Shown here: one piece after another, positions 1 to 5,825 of the stretch
Layout: every line of letters starts with the position of its first letter
How positions within the stretch are numbered: the stretch's first letter is position 1
Assembly: GCA_016929795.1 (NCBI GenBank)
Contig: JAFGIA010000391.1
Coordinates: 1-6,714, forward strand
Direction: 5' to 3'
DNA: 6,714 nucleotides
Source of the DNA: Anaerolineae bacterium
Lineage (GTDB): Bacteria; Chloroflexota; Anaerolineae; JAAYZQ01
Program-made: the position numbers and the translations under genes
The notes under the pieces: model-generated
What the model was told of the DNA's origin: nothing
The model's database searches: none
The model's input: the letters and a program-made list of their open reading frames with translations, nothing else

Positions 1-16
1 CTACTTTGCAGGGATC

Positions 17-51
17 TGAAATGTGAAACGTGAAACGTGATGCGTGAATCG
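17..51. repeat. 7-bp tandem repeat array A (TGAAACG type)
   Basis: Five consecutive 7-bp units read TGAAATG, TGAAACG, TGAAACG, TGATGCG and TGAATCG. The constant part is TGA at the start and G at the end, and the middle varies. This is a heptameric short tandem repeat of the kind reported in cyanobacteria and seen in other filamentous bacteria. The unit GTGATGC at 37-43 is the reverse complement of the GCATCAC unit of array B. Confidence 0.85.
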
Positions 52-89
52 GGGTGTGATCAGCCATGCATCACGCATCACGCATCACG
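36..89. repeat. Inverted repeat / potential hairpin between arrays A and B
   Basis: The 12-mer CGTGATGCGTGA at 36-47 has a perfect reverse complement, TCACGCATCACG, at 71-82 and again at 78-89. The two right arms are alternatives in 7-bp register. The transcript could fold into a 12-bp stem with a loop of 23 or 30 nt upstream of the first gene. There is no U-tract after it, so it is not a typical intrinsic terminator. A role in mRNA stability or translation is possible but unproven. Confidence 0.6.
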
Positions 90-116
90 CATTACGCATC
101 AGGCGTCACGGATAAC
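68..116. repeat. 7-bp tandem repeat array B (GCATCAC type)
   Basis: Seven consecutive 7-bp units read GCATCAC three times, then GCATTAC, GCATCAG, GCGTCAC and GGATAAC. The first three are exact and the array decays toward gene 1. It lies inside a possible upstream extension of gene 1 that begins at the ATG at 66, but it looks like non-coding repeat rather than protein. The unit is the reverse complement of one in array A. Confidence 0.88.
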
Positions 117-125
117 GGGAAGGGG
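117..125 (+). promoter_or_regulatory. Ribosome-binding region of gene 1
   Basis: The purine run GGGAAGGGG ends 3 nt before the ATG at 129, and its GGGA part sits 8 nt away. It supports 129 over the upstream in-frame ATG at 66, which has no purine-rich stretch before it. Confidence 0.6.
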
Positions 126-128
126 CAG

Positions 129-1403
129 ATGAACAGGAGGAACTGCACGGTCGTCATCGTCGCCACCCTTGACACCAAAGGGGAGGAGGCCGCCTACGTT
201 CGCGACCACGTGGCTGCCTGGGGAGTGGATACGATCCTGATCGACCCCGGCATCCTGCCGGCGCCGGCGGTTGAGGCCGACGTCAGTCGCGAAAGGGTCG
301 CCGAGGCGGCGGGTACCACGCTGGAAGCGTTGTTGGCGCGGGATGACAAGGCGCGCGCCATCGCCACCCAGACCGAGGGGCTGATCCGCATCGTCCTCGA
401 TCTGCACCAGGCCGGGCGGCTGCAGGGCATCGTCGGGCTGGGCGGCGGGCAGGGGACATCCATCGGCACGGCGGCGATGCGCGCGTTACCCATCGGCGTG
501 CCCAAGTTGATGCTGTCCACCGTGGCCAGCGGCAATTTCCAGTTCGGCCCCTACGTCGGCACCAAGGACCTGTGCATGATGCACTCCATCACCGACGTGC
601 TGGGCCTGAACGCCATCAGCCGGCCCATCCTGCGCAACGCGGCCAACGCCATCGCCGGCATGGCCCTCCACTACGAGCCCGAGGCGGAATCCGCCACGCC
701 CACCATCGCGATCACCATGCTGGGCATCACCACCCCCTGCGTGATGCGCATCAAGGCCACGCTGGAGCGCCAGGGCTACGACGTAGTGCCCTTTCACGCC
801 AACGGCACCAGCGGCCCGGCCATGGAGGGGCTGATCGAACAGGGTAAGTTCGTCGGCGTCATCGATCTGAGCACCCACGAGGTAATCGACCAGCAGCACG
901 GCGGCCTGGCCGGTGCGCCGCGTCGCCTGGAGGCGCTAGCCCGCACGGCCATCCCCGCCGTGGTGTCGGTGGGCGGCAGCGACTATCTCCTTTTTGAGAG
1001 TGTACAGAAGGCACCGGAAAAGTACCGCACCCGCGCTCACATGGTCCACAACGCGCAGATGACCTGCTTTGCGCCTACCCCCGATGAGATGGTCGCCGCC
1101 GCCCGGGAGATGATCGAGCGCTTGAATCGCGCCCTGGGGCCGGTGATCGTCGTTCTGCCTTCTCGCGGCTTCTCCCGGCCCAACCGGGAAGGCGATGGTC
1201 TCTACGTACCCGAGGGCAACCGAGCGGTCATTGCCGAATTCGAGGCCGCGCTGCGCCCCGAGATCCCCGTCGTCGTGGTCGACCTGCACCTCAACGACCC
1301 ACCCTTCGCCGACCTGGTGGCCGGCGCCATGGAGCGGCTGCTGCAGGGCGAGGCACCCCACACCGTCGCGGCCCGAGTTCATAACGGTGGATCGTCCGGA
1401 TGA
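129..1403 (+). CDS. Tm-1-like ATP-binding domain (UPF0261) protein, copy 1
   Basis: The 424-aa product is a full-length member of the UPF0261/Tm-1-like family, named after the N-terminal domain of the tomato Tm-1 resistance protein. Visible family motifs are TLDTKGEE (residues 13-20), the glycine-rich GLGGGQGT (103-110), GPYVGTKD (140-147), HANGTSGPAME (223-233) and C-terminal DLHLNDPPFA (385-394). The glycine-rich segment fits nucleotide or phosphate binding. No signal peptide or membrane segment is seen, so it is probably cytosolic. The reaction of bacterial members is not established to my knowledge. I chose 129 because homology begins a few residues later, it has a ribosome-binding site, and the extension from 66 would be encoded by a 7-bp repeat array. 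Its stop overlaps the gene 2 start (ATGA at 1400-1403). It is a clear paralogue of gene 4, with about half the residues identical by eye over the N-terminal half. Confidence 0.9.
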   Translation: MNRRNCTVVIVATLDTKGEEAAYVRDHVAAWGVDTILIDPGILPAPAVEADVSRERVAEAAGTTLEALLARDDKARAIATQTEGLIRIVLDLHQAGRLQGIVGLGGGQGTSIGTAAMRALPIGVPKLMLSTVASGNFQFGPYVGTKDLCMMHSITDVLGLNAISRPILRNAANAIAGMALHYEPEAESATPTIAITMLGITTPCVMRIKATLERQGYDVVPFHANGTSGPAMEGLIEQGKFVGVIDLSTHEVIDQQHGGLAGAPRRLEALARTAIPAVVSVGGSDYLLFESVQKAPEKYRTRAHMVHNAQMTCFAPTPDEMVAAAREMIERLNRALGPVIVVLPSRGFSRPNREGDGLYVPEGNRAVIAEFEAALRPEIPVVVVDLHLNDPPFADLVAGAMERLLQGEAPHTVAARVHNGGSSG

Positions 1404-2575
1404 GCAGTTCGGGTTACCGATTCCCGGTTACCGATTCCCGGATTCCCCGCTCGCCGGACTTTCAGCGGGTTCGCCGGGCCATGCTCCGCGATGGCGAGGG
1501 TGACCGGGTGCCACTCTTTGAGATGTCGATCCACAGCCGGCACAAGGCGGCTATTCTGGCGCGCCCGGTGCAAAGCCTGCGGGACGAAGTGGATTTTTGG
1601 CGAGTAGCCGGCTACGATTTCGTCTCGATCCGGGCAGGGGTGCGGCCGGTGGTGCGGGGTTACCACCCGGCGGTCAGGGAGTGGCGGGCAGCGCGTGGCC
1701 AGGCACGCGAGGCGGGCGGTTGGGTCGCCGAGGATGCTGCCCTTATCCAGGACCGGCGCGATTTCGAGACCTTTCCCTGGCCGCGACCGGAGGAACTGGG
1801 CGGCTACCCCGACTATGAGGACCTGGACGGCTACCTGGCGGCGCTGGCCGGCCTGCTGCCCGCAGGGTTGAAGCTGCTGGTCCAGCTCGGCTATGTGTTC
1901 ATGGGCGCCTGGCAGATCCTGGGCTTTGAGAACTACTGTCTCAAGCTGGCCGACGACCCCGACCTGGTCCGCGATCTGCACGGTTGGCTGGGGGCGAGCC
2001 AGCTCGCGGTACTCGAGATGTTGCTGCAGCACGAGTGCGTGGGCACCGTGTGGCTGCCCGATGACCTGTGCTACAACAGTGGCCCGGTGGTGGCGCCCGG
2101 GGTCTATCGCCGCTACGTCTATCCCTGGTACGTCAGGATCGTAGAGCGCTGTCATCAGGCGGACGTGCCGGTGGGCCTGCACAGCGACGGCGACCTGACG
2201 CGCCTGCTGCCCGATCTGGTAGATTGTGGCTTTGACGCCGTCCACCCCTTCGAGCCGCCGATGAACGACATCGTCGCCGTCAAGCGGCAGTGGGGCGACC
2301 GCATCGCCGTTGCGGGCGGCATCGACCTGAAAAAGACGCTGTGCCACGGCACGCCCGCCGACGTCGAGGCCGAGGTGCAGAGGATGGCTGCCGCCCTGGC
2401 GCCCGGCGGCGGCTGGCTGCTCGGTTCCAGCAACTCGATCCCCGACTTTGTGCCGGTGGAGAACTACCAGGTGCTGTTAGCTGCGGGATTGCAATACGGC
2501 GATTACAAACGCCAAACTGCCCAATATCCAATAGCCAATACCCAATCTCCCGTCACGCAGGAGGAAAGGCCATGA
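1400..2575 (+). CDS. UroD-superfamily protein 1 (non-haem; decarboxylase or methyltransferase-like)
   Basis: The 391-aa product has the uroporphyrinogen decarboxylase (PF01208) TIM-barrel pattern: DRVPLFE (residues 35-41), a FPWPRPEEL stretch (125-133), Y-R-R-Y near 236-239, HSDGDL (261-266) and AGGIDL (305-310) followed by GTPADVEAEV. The N-terminal arginine-rich motif of true haem UroD (consensus W-x-M-R-Q-A-G-R) is absent and no haem genes are nearby, so I do not call it hemE. The motif that is HxCG in metal-dependent methyltransferase relatives reads HSDG here, so a cysteine-bound zinc is unlikely at this site. The start is the ATG in the ATGA overlap with gene 1. Its Shine-Dalgarno is weak (GGTGGA at 1386-1391), suggesting translational coupling. 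The next in-frame ATG, at 1481, would remove conserved sequence. Residues 5-16 and about 371-383 are encoded by 7-bp repeats and are probably dispensable tails. The substrate is unknown. Confidence 0.88.
   Translation: MSSSGYRFPVTDSRIPRSPDFQRVRRAMLRDGEGDRVPLFEMSIHSRHKAAILARPVQSLRDEVDFWRVAGYDFVSIRAGVRPVVRGYHPAVREWRAARGQAREAGGWVAEDAALIQDRRDFETFPWPRPEELGGYPDYEDLDGYLAALAGLLPAGLKLLVQLGYVFMGAWQILGFENYCLKLADDPDLVRDLHGWLGASQLAVLEMLLQHECVGTVWLPDDLCYNSGPVVAPGVYRRYVYPWYVRIVERCHQADVPVGLHSDGDLTRLLPDLVDCGFDAVHPFEPPMNDIVAVKRQWGDRIAVAGGIDLKKTLCHGTPADVEAEVQRMAAALAPGGGWLLGSSNSIPDFVPVENYQVLLAAGLQYGDYKRQTAQYPIANTQSPVTQEERP
1412..1446. repeat. 7-bp tandem repeat array C within the 5' end of gene 2
   Basis: Five 7-bp units read GGTTACC, GATTCCC, GGTTACC, GATTCCC and GGATTCC. 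The first four form two perfect 14-bp units (1412-1425 and 1426-1439), with identity continuing to 1441. The array lies 12 nt after the gene 2 ATG and is translated as residues 5-16. Five heptamers make 35 nt, which is not a multiple of three, so gain or loss of one or two units would shift the gene 2 frame. Confidence 0.88.
2512..2546. repeat. 7-bp tandem repeat array D within the 3' end of gene 2
   Basis: Five 7-bp units read CCAAACT, GCCCAAT, ATCCAAT, AGCCAAT and ACCCAAT; the last four have CCAAT at a strict 7-bp spacing. The array encodes roughly residues 371-383 of gene 2 and ends 12 nt before the strong Shine-Dalgarno of gene 3. Its local base composition is clearly richer in A+T than the surrounding coding sequence, consistent with inserted or expanded repeat DNA. 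Confidence 0.87.
2559..2564 (+). promoter_or_regulatory. Strong Shine-Dalgarno of gene 3
   Basis: AGGAGG lies 7 nt before the ATG at 2572, an ideal spacing. It fixes the start of the aldolase gene and excludes the longer reading frame that opens at 2290 inside gene 2. Confidence 0.85.
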
Positions 2576-3411
2576 CCCTGGGTAAAGAGATCCGTCTGCA
2601 AATGCTGAAAAACCGGGCGTCGGGCCGCATCCTGACCGTGGCCGTGGATCACGCTCCCAGCTATGGCGTGCTGTCCGGCCTGGAGAGGATCCAGCAGGTC
2701 GTCGACCGGGTGGCGAGCGCGGGTCCCGATGCCTTGCTGCTGATGAAAGGCACCGCCGCGCGCTGCTTCCGGCCCTATGCCGGGCGGGTGGCCCTCATCC
2801 TGAAATCGTCCAGCCTTTCGCCCTTCCACCTCCAGCACGACGTGTGGGTCAGTCCCGTGGAAGACGCGGTGCGGCTGGGCGCGGACGCCATTGCCATGGC
2901 GCTGACGGTGGGCAGCCCAGATCAAGCGGCTCTGCTGGCCAACCTCGCCGCCCTGGTCCGCGACGCGGAGCGGGCCGGCATGCCCATCGTCGTCCATGCG
3001 TACCCCAACGGCGAGCTAGTCCCACCCGGAGAGGTCTATACAGCCGAGCGGGTGGGTTATGCCTCGCGGCTGGCCATGGAGCTAGGCGTCGACATCGTCA
3101 AGACTTTTTACACCGGCTCGGCCGACAGCTTTCATCGGGTGGTCGAGATGACGGCCCCGGCGCTGGTAGTGGCTGCCGGCGGCCCGCGCCTGGAGACCGA
3201 CGCCGACGTCGTGCGCATGGCCCACAGTGTGGTGCAGGCCGGCGCGGCCGGTCTCACCTTTGGGCGCAACATCTGGCAGAGTGCCGACCCTGCCTCGCTC
3301 ATCCACGCCCTCAAGCACGTTCTGCACGAAAACGGCACGGTTGACGACGCACTGGCCCTGTTGGAGAGACGATCCGCCCAGCTCGATGACTTGCACATCA
3401 AGCGGGAATAA
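2572..3411 (+). CDS. Class I aldolase, DhnA/LsrF (DeoC/LacD) family
   Basis: The 279-aa product matches the usual length of the archaeal-type class I fructose-bisphosphate aldolase and LsrF thiolase family, a cytosolic TIM barrel forming a Schiff base with keto substrates. Visible landmarks are AVDHAPSYG (residues 24-32, where FBP aldolases usually have DHG), LLLMKG (55-60), VHAYPNGE (141-148), the Schiff-base motif DIVKTFYTG with K177 (174-182), AAGGPR (201-206) and the phosphate-loop-like GRNIWQ (231-236). The catalytic lysine and phosphate-binding signatures imply retro-aldol or acyl cleavage of a phosphorylated keto compound. The Ala after DH and the neighbours argue against ordinary glycolytic FBP aldolase, but this cannot be settled from sequence alone. 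The start is set by a strong Shine-Dalgarno and an ATGA overlap with gene 2; an in-frame opening to 2290 is only out-of-frame reading of gene 2. Confidence 0.88.
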   Translation: MTLGKEIRLQMLKNRASGRILTVAVDHAPSYGVLSGLERIQQVVDRVASAGPDALLLMKGTAARCFRPYAGRVALILKSSSLSPFHLQHDVWVSPVEDAVRLGADAIAMALTVGSPDQAALLANLAALVRDAERAGMPIVVHAYPNGELVPPGEVYTAERVGYASRLAMELGVDIVKTFYTGSADSFHRVVEMTAPALVVAAGGPRLETDADVVRMAHSVVQAGAAGLTFGRNIWQSADPASLIHALKHVLHENGTVDDALALLERRSAQLDDLHIKRE

Positions 3412-3422
3412 GAGGTCAACGT

Positions 3423-4655
3423 ATGAATATCCTGGTTATCGGCACGCTCGACACCAAGGGCCCTGAGGTCGGCTACCTGCGCGACGAAGTGGCCCGGCGT
3501 GGCGGATCTCCGCTGGTCATCGACCCCGGCATTCTGGGCCAGCCGGCCATCGCCGGCGACGTCACGCGGCAGCAGGTGGCCCGCGCCGCCGGCGTCGAGT
3601 TGGCCGACCTGGTCGCCACGGGGGACCGGCAGCGCTGCCAGGCGGCCATGATCGAGGGGCTGGTGGCGGTCGTCACGCGGCTGCACGCCGAGGGCCGGGT
3701 GGCGGGTGTCGTCGGCGTCGGCGGCGCGCAGGGCACGGCCATGGCCACGGCCGCCATGCGCGCCCTGCCGGTGGGTCTGCCCAAGGTCATGGTTTCGACC
3801 GTGGCCTGCGGCCAGACCACCTTTGGCCCCTACGTCGGCACCAAGGACGTGACCATGATCCATTCCGTGGCCGACATCCTGGGGCTGAACCGGGTCACGC
3901 GCCGCATTCTGGGCCAGGCAGCGGCGGCCGTGGTGGGCATGGCAGCGGTCGAGGCGGTGGCCGCGGGTGACAGGGAACTGATCGCCATTACCCAGGCAGG
4001 GATCACCACGCCGGGGGTGATGGCCGTCAAGGAGCAGCTGGAGGGCCTGGGCTTTGAGGTGATCGCTTTCCACTGTAACGGCATCGGCGGCCAGGCGATG
4101 GAGGAGCTGGTGCTCGACGGCGTAGTCAGGGGCGTGGTGGACTATTCGCCCCACGAGATCACGGACCTGCTCTTTGGCGGGCAGATGCCGGCCATGCCCG
4201 GCCGGCTCGAAGCAGCGGGGCGGATGGGCATCCCCCACGTCGTGACGCCTGGCGCCACCGACATCCGGCTCCACGGCCGCCCCGAGGAGCTGCCGGCAGA
4301 GCTGCGGGCACGAGCCTGCGTGCAGCACACGCCCACCCACACCCACGTGCGCAGCAGCGCCGAGGAGATGGCGGCTGTGGCGCGCCACATCGCCGCGCGG
4401 CTCAACGCCGGCATCGGCCCCCGGGCGGTGATGATTCCCCTGCAGGGCTACTCGATGCTCAACCGGCGGGGCCAGGTGCTGTATGACGAGGCGGCTAACA
4501 GGGCGTTCCTCGAGGCCGCGCGGGAAGCGCTGGCGCCCGAGGCCTGCCTCACCGCAGGAGAGGTCGAGCTGATCGAGGTCAACGCCCACATCAACGACCG
4601 CGCCTTTGCGGACGCCGTGGTCGACACCTTCCTCCGCTTACAAAGCGAAGGATAG
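3423..4655 (+). CDS. Tm-1-like ATP-binding domain (UPF0261) protein, copy 2
   Basis: The 410-aa product is a second full-length UPF0261 protein, paralogous to gene 1. Matching motifs are GTLDTKG (residues 7-13), VIDPGIL (32-38), GVGGAQGT (98-105), GPYVGTKD (135-142), HCNGIGGQAME (217-227) and HINDRAFA (389-396). It differs from gene 1 in the glycine-rich loop (GGAQ for GGGQ), in the NGIGGQ segment (NGTSGP in gene 1) and in the middle to C-terminal region, suggesting a different substrate or role. No signal peptide or membrane helix is seen. It begins 11 nt after the gene 3 stop, with GAGG at 3412-3415 placed 7 nt before the ATG. It sits directly before a UroD-like gene, repeating the gene 1/gene 2 arrangement. 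Two copies in one operon could form a heteromer or act on successive intermediates, but this is speculation. Confidence 0.9.
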   Translation: MNILVIGTLDTKGPEVGYLRDEVARRGGSPLVIDPGILGQPAIAGDVTRQQVARAAGVELADLVATGDRQRCQAAMIEGLVAVVTRLHAEGRVAGVVGVGGAQGTAMATAAMRALPVGLPKVMVSTVACGQTTFGPYVGTKDVTMIHSVADILGLNRVTRRILGQAAAAVVGMAAVEAVAAGDRELIAITQAGITTPGVMAVKEQLEGLGFEVIAFHCNGIGGQAMEELVLDGVVRGVVDYSPHEITDLLFGGQMPAMPGRLEAAGRMGIPHVVTPGATDIRLHGRPEELPAELRARACVQHTPTHTHVRSSAEEMAAVARHIAARLNAGIGPRAVMIPLQGYSMLNRRGQVLYDEAANRAFLEAAREALAPEACLTAGEVELIEVNAHINDRAFADAVVDTFLRLQSEG

Positions 4656-4658
4656 GAG
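4655..4658 (+). promoter_or_regulatory. Shine-Dalgarno of gene 5
   Basis: GGAG overlaps the last base of the gene 4 stop codon and lies 6 nt before the ATG at 4665. It favours 4665 over the second in-frame ATG at 4677, which has no comparable site at a good distance. Confidence 0.6.
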
Positions 4659-4664
4659 ATCTGC

Positions 4665-5825
4665 ATGACAGGCAGCATGACACCCAGGGAGCGGGTGCTG
4701 GCCGCGCTGGCCCATCGCCAGCCGGATCGGGTGCCCATCGACGTGGGCGGGACGTCGTTCAGCACGGTCATCGGCCAGGCCTACGAGCGGCTCAAGGCCC
4801 ACCTGGGGATTGATGCCGAGACGCGCTACATGAAGCGCAAATCGCGCAGCGCCCTGCTCGACGAGCGGGTCGCCCGGCGGCTCCACGCCGACGTTCGCCC
4901 GCTGCTGCCCGGCGCGCCTGACGGCTGGCACGACGTCCTCCTCGACGACAGCTCTTTCCGCGACGAGTTTGGTATAGTCTGGCGCAAGGCGGGTGATGGG
5001 CACTATGCCCCGACAGGCAACCCGCTCGGCGCCGCGACATTGGCCGGCCTCGACGCCTTCCCCTGGCCCGACCCGCTCGATCCAGGGCGCACCCGGGGCC
5101 TGCGGGAGGAGGCCCGGCGGCTGCATGAGGGAACGGACTATGCCGTGGCTCTCTCCCTGCCGGTGGGGTTCGTGCACCTCAGCCAGTATCTGCGCGGCTA
5201 CGAGCAGTGGCTGATGGATATTGTGCTCCACCCCGCCTTTCTCGACGCCCTGATGGACCGCACCCTCGAGTGGTGGCTGGCGTTGGCCGGTGCCGTCCTG
5301 GACGAGGTGGGGCCGTACGTGGACGTCGTTGCCTTTGGCGATGACGTGGCCTTTCACGACCGGCCCATGGTCGACCTGGGGCGTTATCGCCGGCTGTTCA
5401 AGCCACGCCACCGGAAGATGATCGACCTGCTCAAGAGCAAGTCGGAGGCCAGGGTGCTGTATCACTGCTGCGGGGCGGTGAAATCGCTCATTCCCGAGTT
5501 CATCGACATTGGCGTCGACGCCCTCAACCCGGTCCAAGTCTCGTCGGCGGGCATGGACGACACGGCCGCGCTCAAGGCCGAGTTCGGCGCCCACATCTGC
5601 TTCTGGGGCGCCATCGACACTCAGCGCCTCCTGCCCCTGGGCACACCGGACGAGGTCCGCGCCGAGGTGCGGCGGCGCATCGCCGACCTGGCCCCCGGCG
5701 GCGGCTTGATCGTGGCACCGGTGCACAATATCCAGGAAGACGTGCCGCCGGAGAGTATCGTGGCCATGGCTGATGCGGCATGGGAGATAGCCGGCACGGC
5801 CTCGAGTGCGAGGGAAAAAGGATGA
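4665..5825 (+). CDS. UroD-superfamily protein 2 (non-haem; HCCG motif)
   Basis: The 386-aa product has the PF01208 barrel: TPRERVLAAL (residues 6-15), DRVPIDVGGTS (21-31), FPWPDPLDP (132-140), YHCCGAV (266-272), WGAIDTQ (314-320), a GTPDEVRAEV stretch (326-335) and APVHNIQEDVPPE (351-363). The haem-type N-terminal arginine motif is missing. HCCG at 267-270 fits the H-x-C-G zinc motif of corrinoid-dependent methyltransferase relatives, but the expected late cysteine ligand is not obvious: the C-terminal loop carries H354 instead. No corrinoid-protein gene is in the window, so methyltransferase activity remains one option and decarboxylase or lyase activity another. The start at 4665 is favoured by its Shine-Dalgarno; a start at 4677 would give the more canonical family N-terminus. 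The stop overlaps the gene 6 start (ATGA, 5822-5825). It is only distantly similar to gene 2, so the two are not a recent duplication. Confidence 0.87.
   Translation: MTGSMTPRERVLAALAHRQPDRVPIDVGGTSFSTVIGQAYERLKAHLGIDAETRYMKRKSRSALLDERVARRLHADVRPLLPGAPDGWHDVLLDDSSFRDEFGIVWRKAGDGHYAPTGNPLGAATLAGLDAFPWPDPLDPGRTRGLREEARRLHEGTDYAVALSLPVGFVHLSQYLRGYEQWLMDIVLHPAFLDALMDRTLEWWLALAGAVLDEVGPYVDVVAFGDDVAFHDRPMVDLGRYRRLFKPRHRKMIDLLKSKSEARVLYHCCGAVKSLIPEFIDIGVDALNPVQVSSAGMDDTAALKAEFGAHICFWGAIDTQRLLPLGTPDEVRAEVRRRIADLAPGGGLIVAPVHNIQEDVPPESIVAMADAAWEIAGTASSAREKG
5810..5814 (+). promoter_or_regulatory. Shine-Dalgarno of gene 6
   Basis: GAGGG lies 7 nt before the ATG at 5822, inside the end of gene 5. A second in-frame ATG at 5828 would be 13 nt away, so 5822 is the better start. 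Confidence 0.55.

Larger units (their letters stand above)
1..128. other. Leader region upstream of the operon
   Basis: All three forward frames meet a stop by position 33, so at most a few terminal codons of an upstream gene could be present; one frame would end at the TGA at 17-19. The rest is almost entirely two 7-bp repeat arrays in opposite orientation, followed by the ribosome-binding region of gene 1. I see no clear sigma-70 promoter pair and no terminator. The operon promoter may therefore lie upstream of the window, or this may be a junction inside a longer operon. Confidence 0.6.

Noticed and set aside
36..89. Intrinsic terminator before gene 1
   Set aside because: The stem has a long loop and no T-rich tail; it is explained by facing repeat arrays.
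68..116. CRISPR-like array
   Set aside because: Units are 7 bp and contiguous, with no spacers and no cas genes.
66..128. Upstream in-frame start of gene 1 at 66
   Set aside because: The added 21 residues are encoded mostly by 7-bp repeats, have no ribosome-binding site, and precede the point where family similarity begins.
2290..2571. Long N-terminal extension of the aldolase reading frame
   Set aside because: It overlaps gene 2 in another frame, has low-complexity arginine-rich composition, and the strong Shine-Dalgarno points to 2572.
1400..5825. Haem-pathway uroporphyrinogen decarboxylase (hemE)
   Set aside because: Both UroD-like proteins lack the N-terminal arginine motif and no haem-synthesis gene is adjacent.
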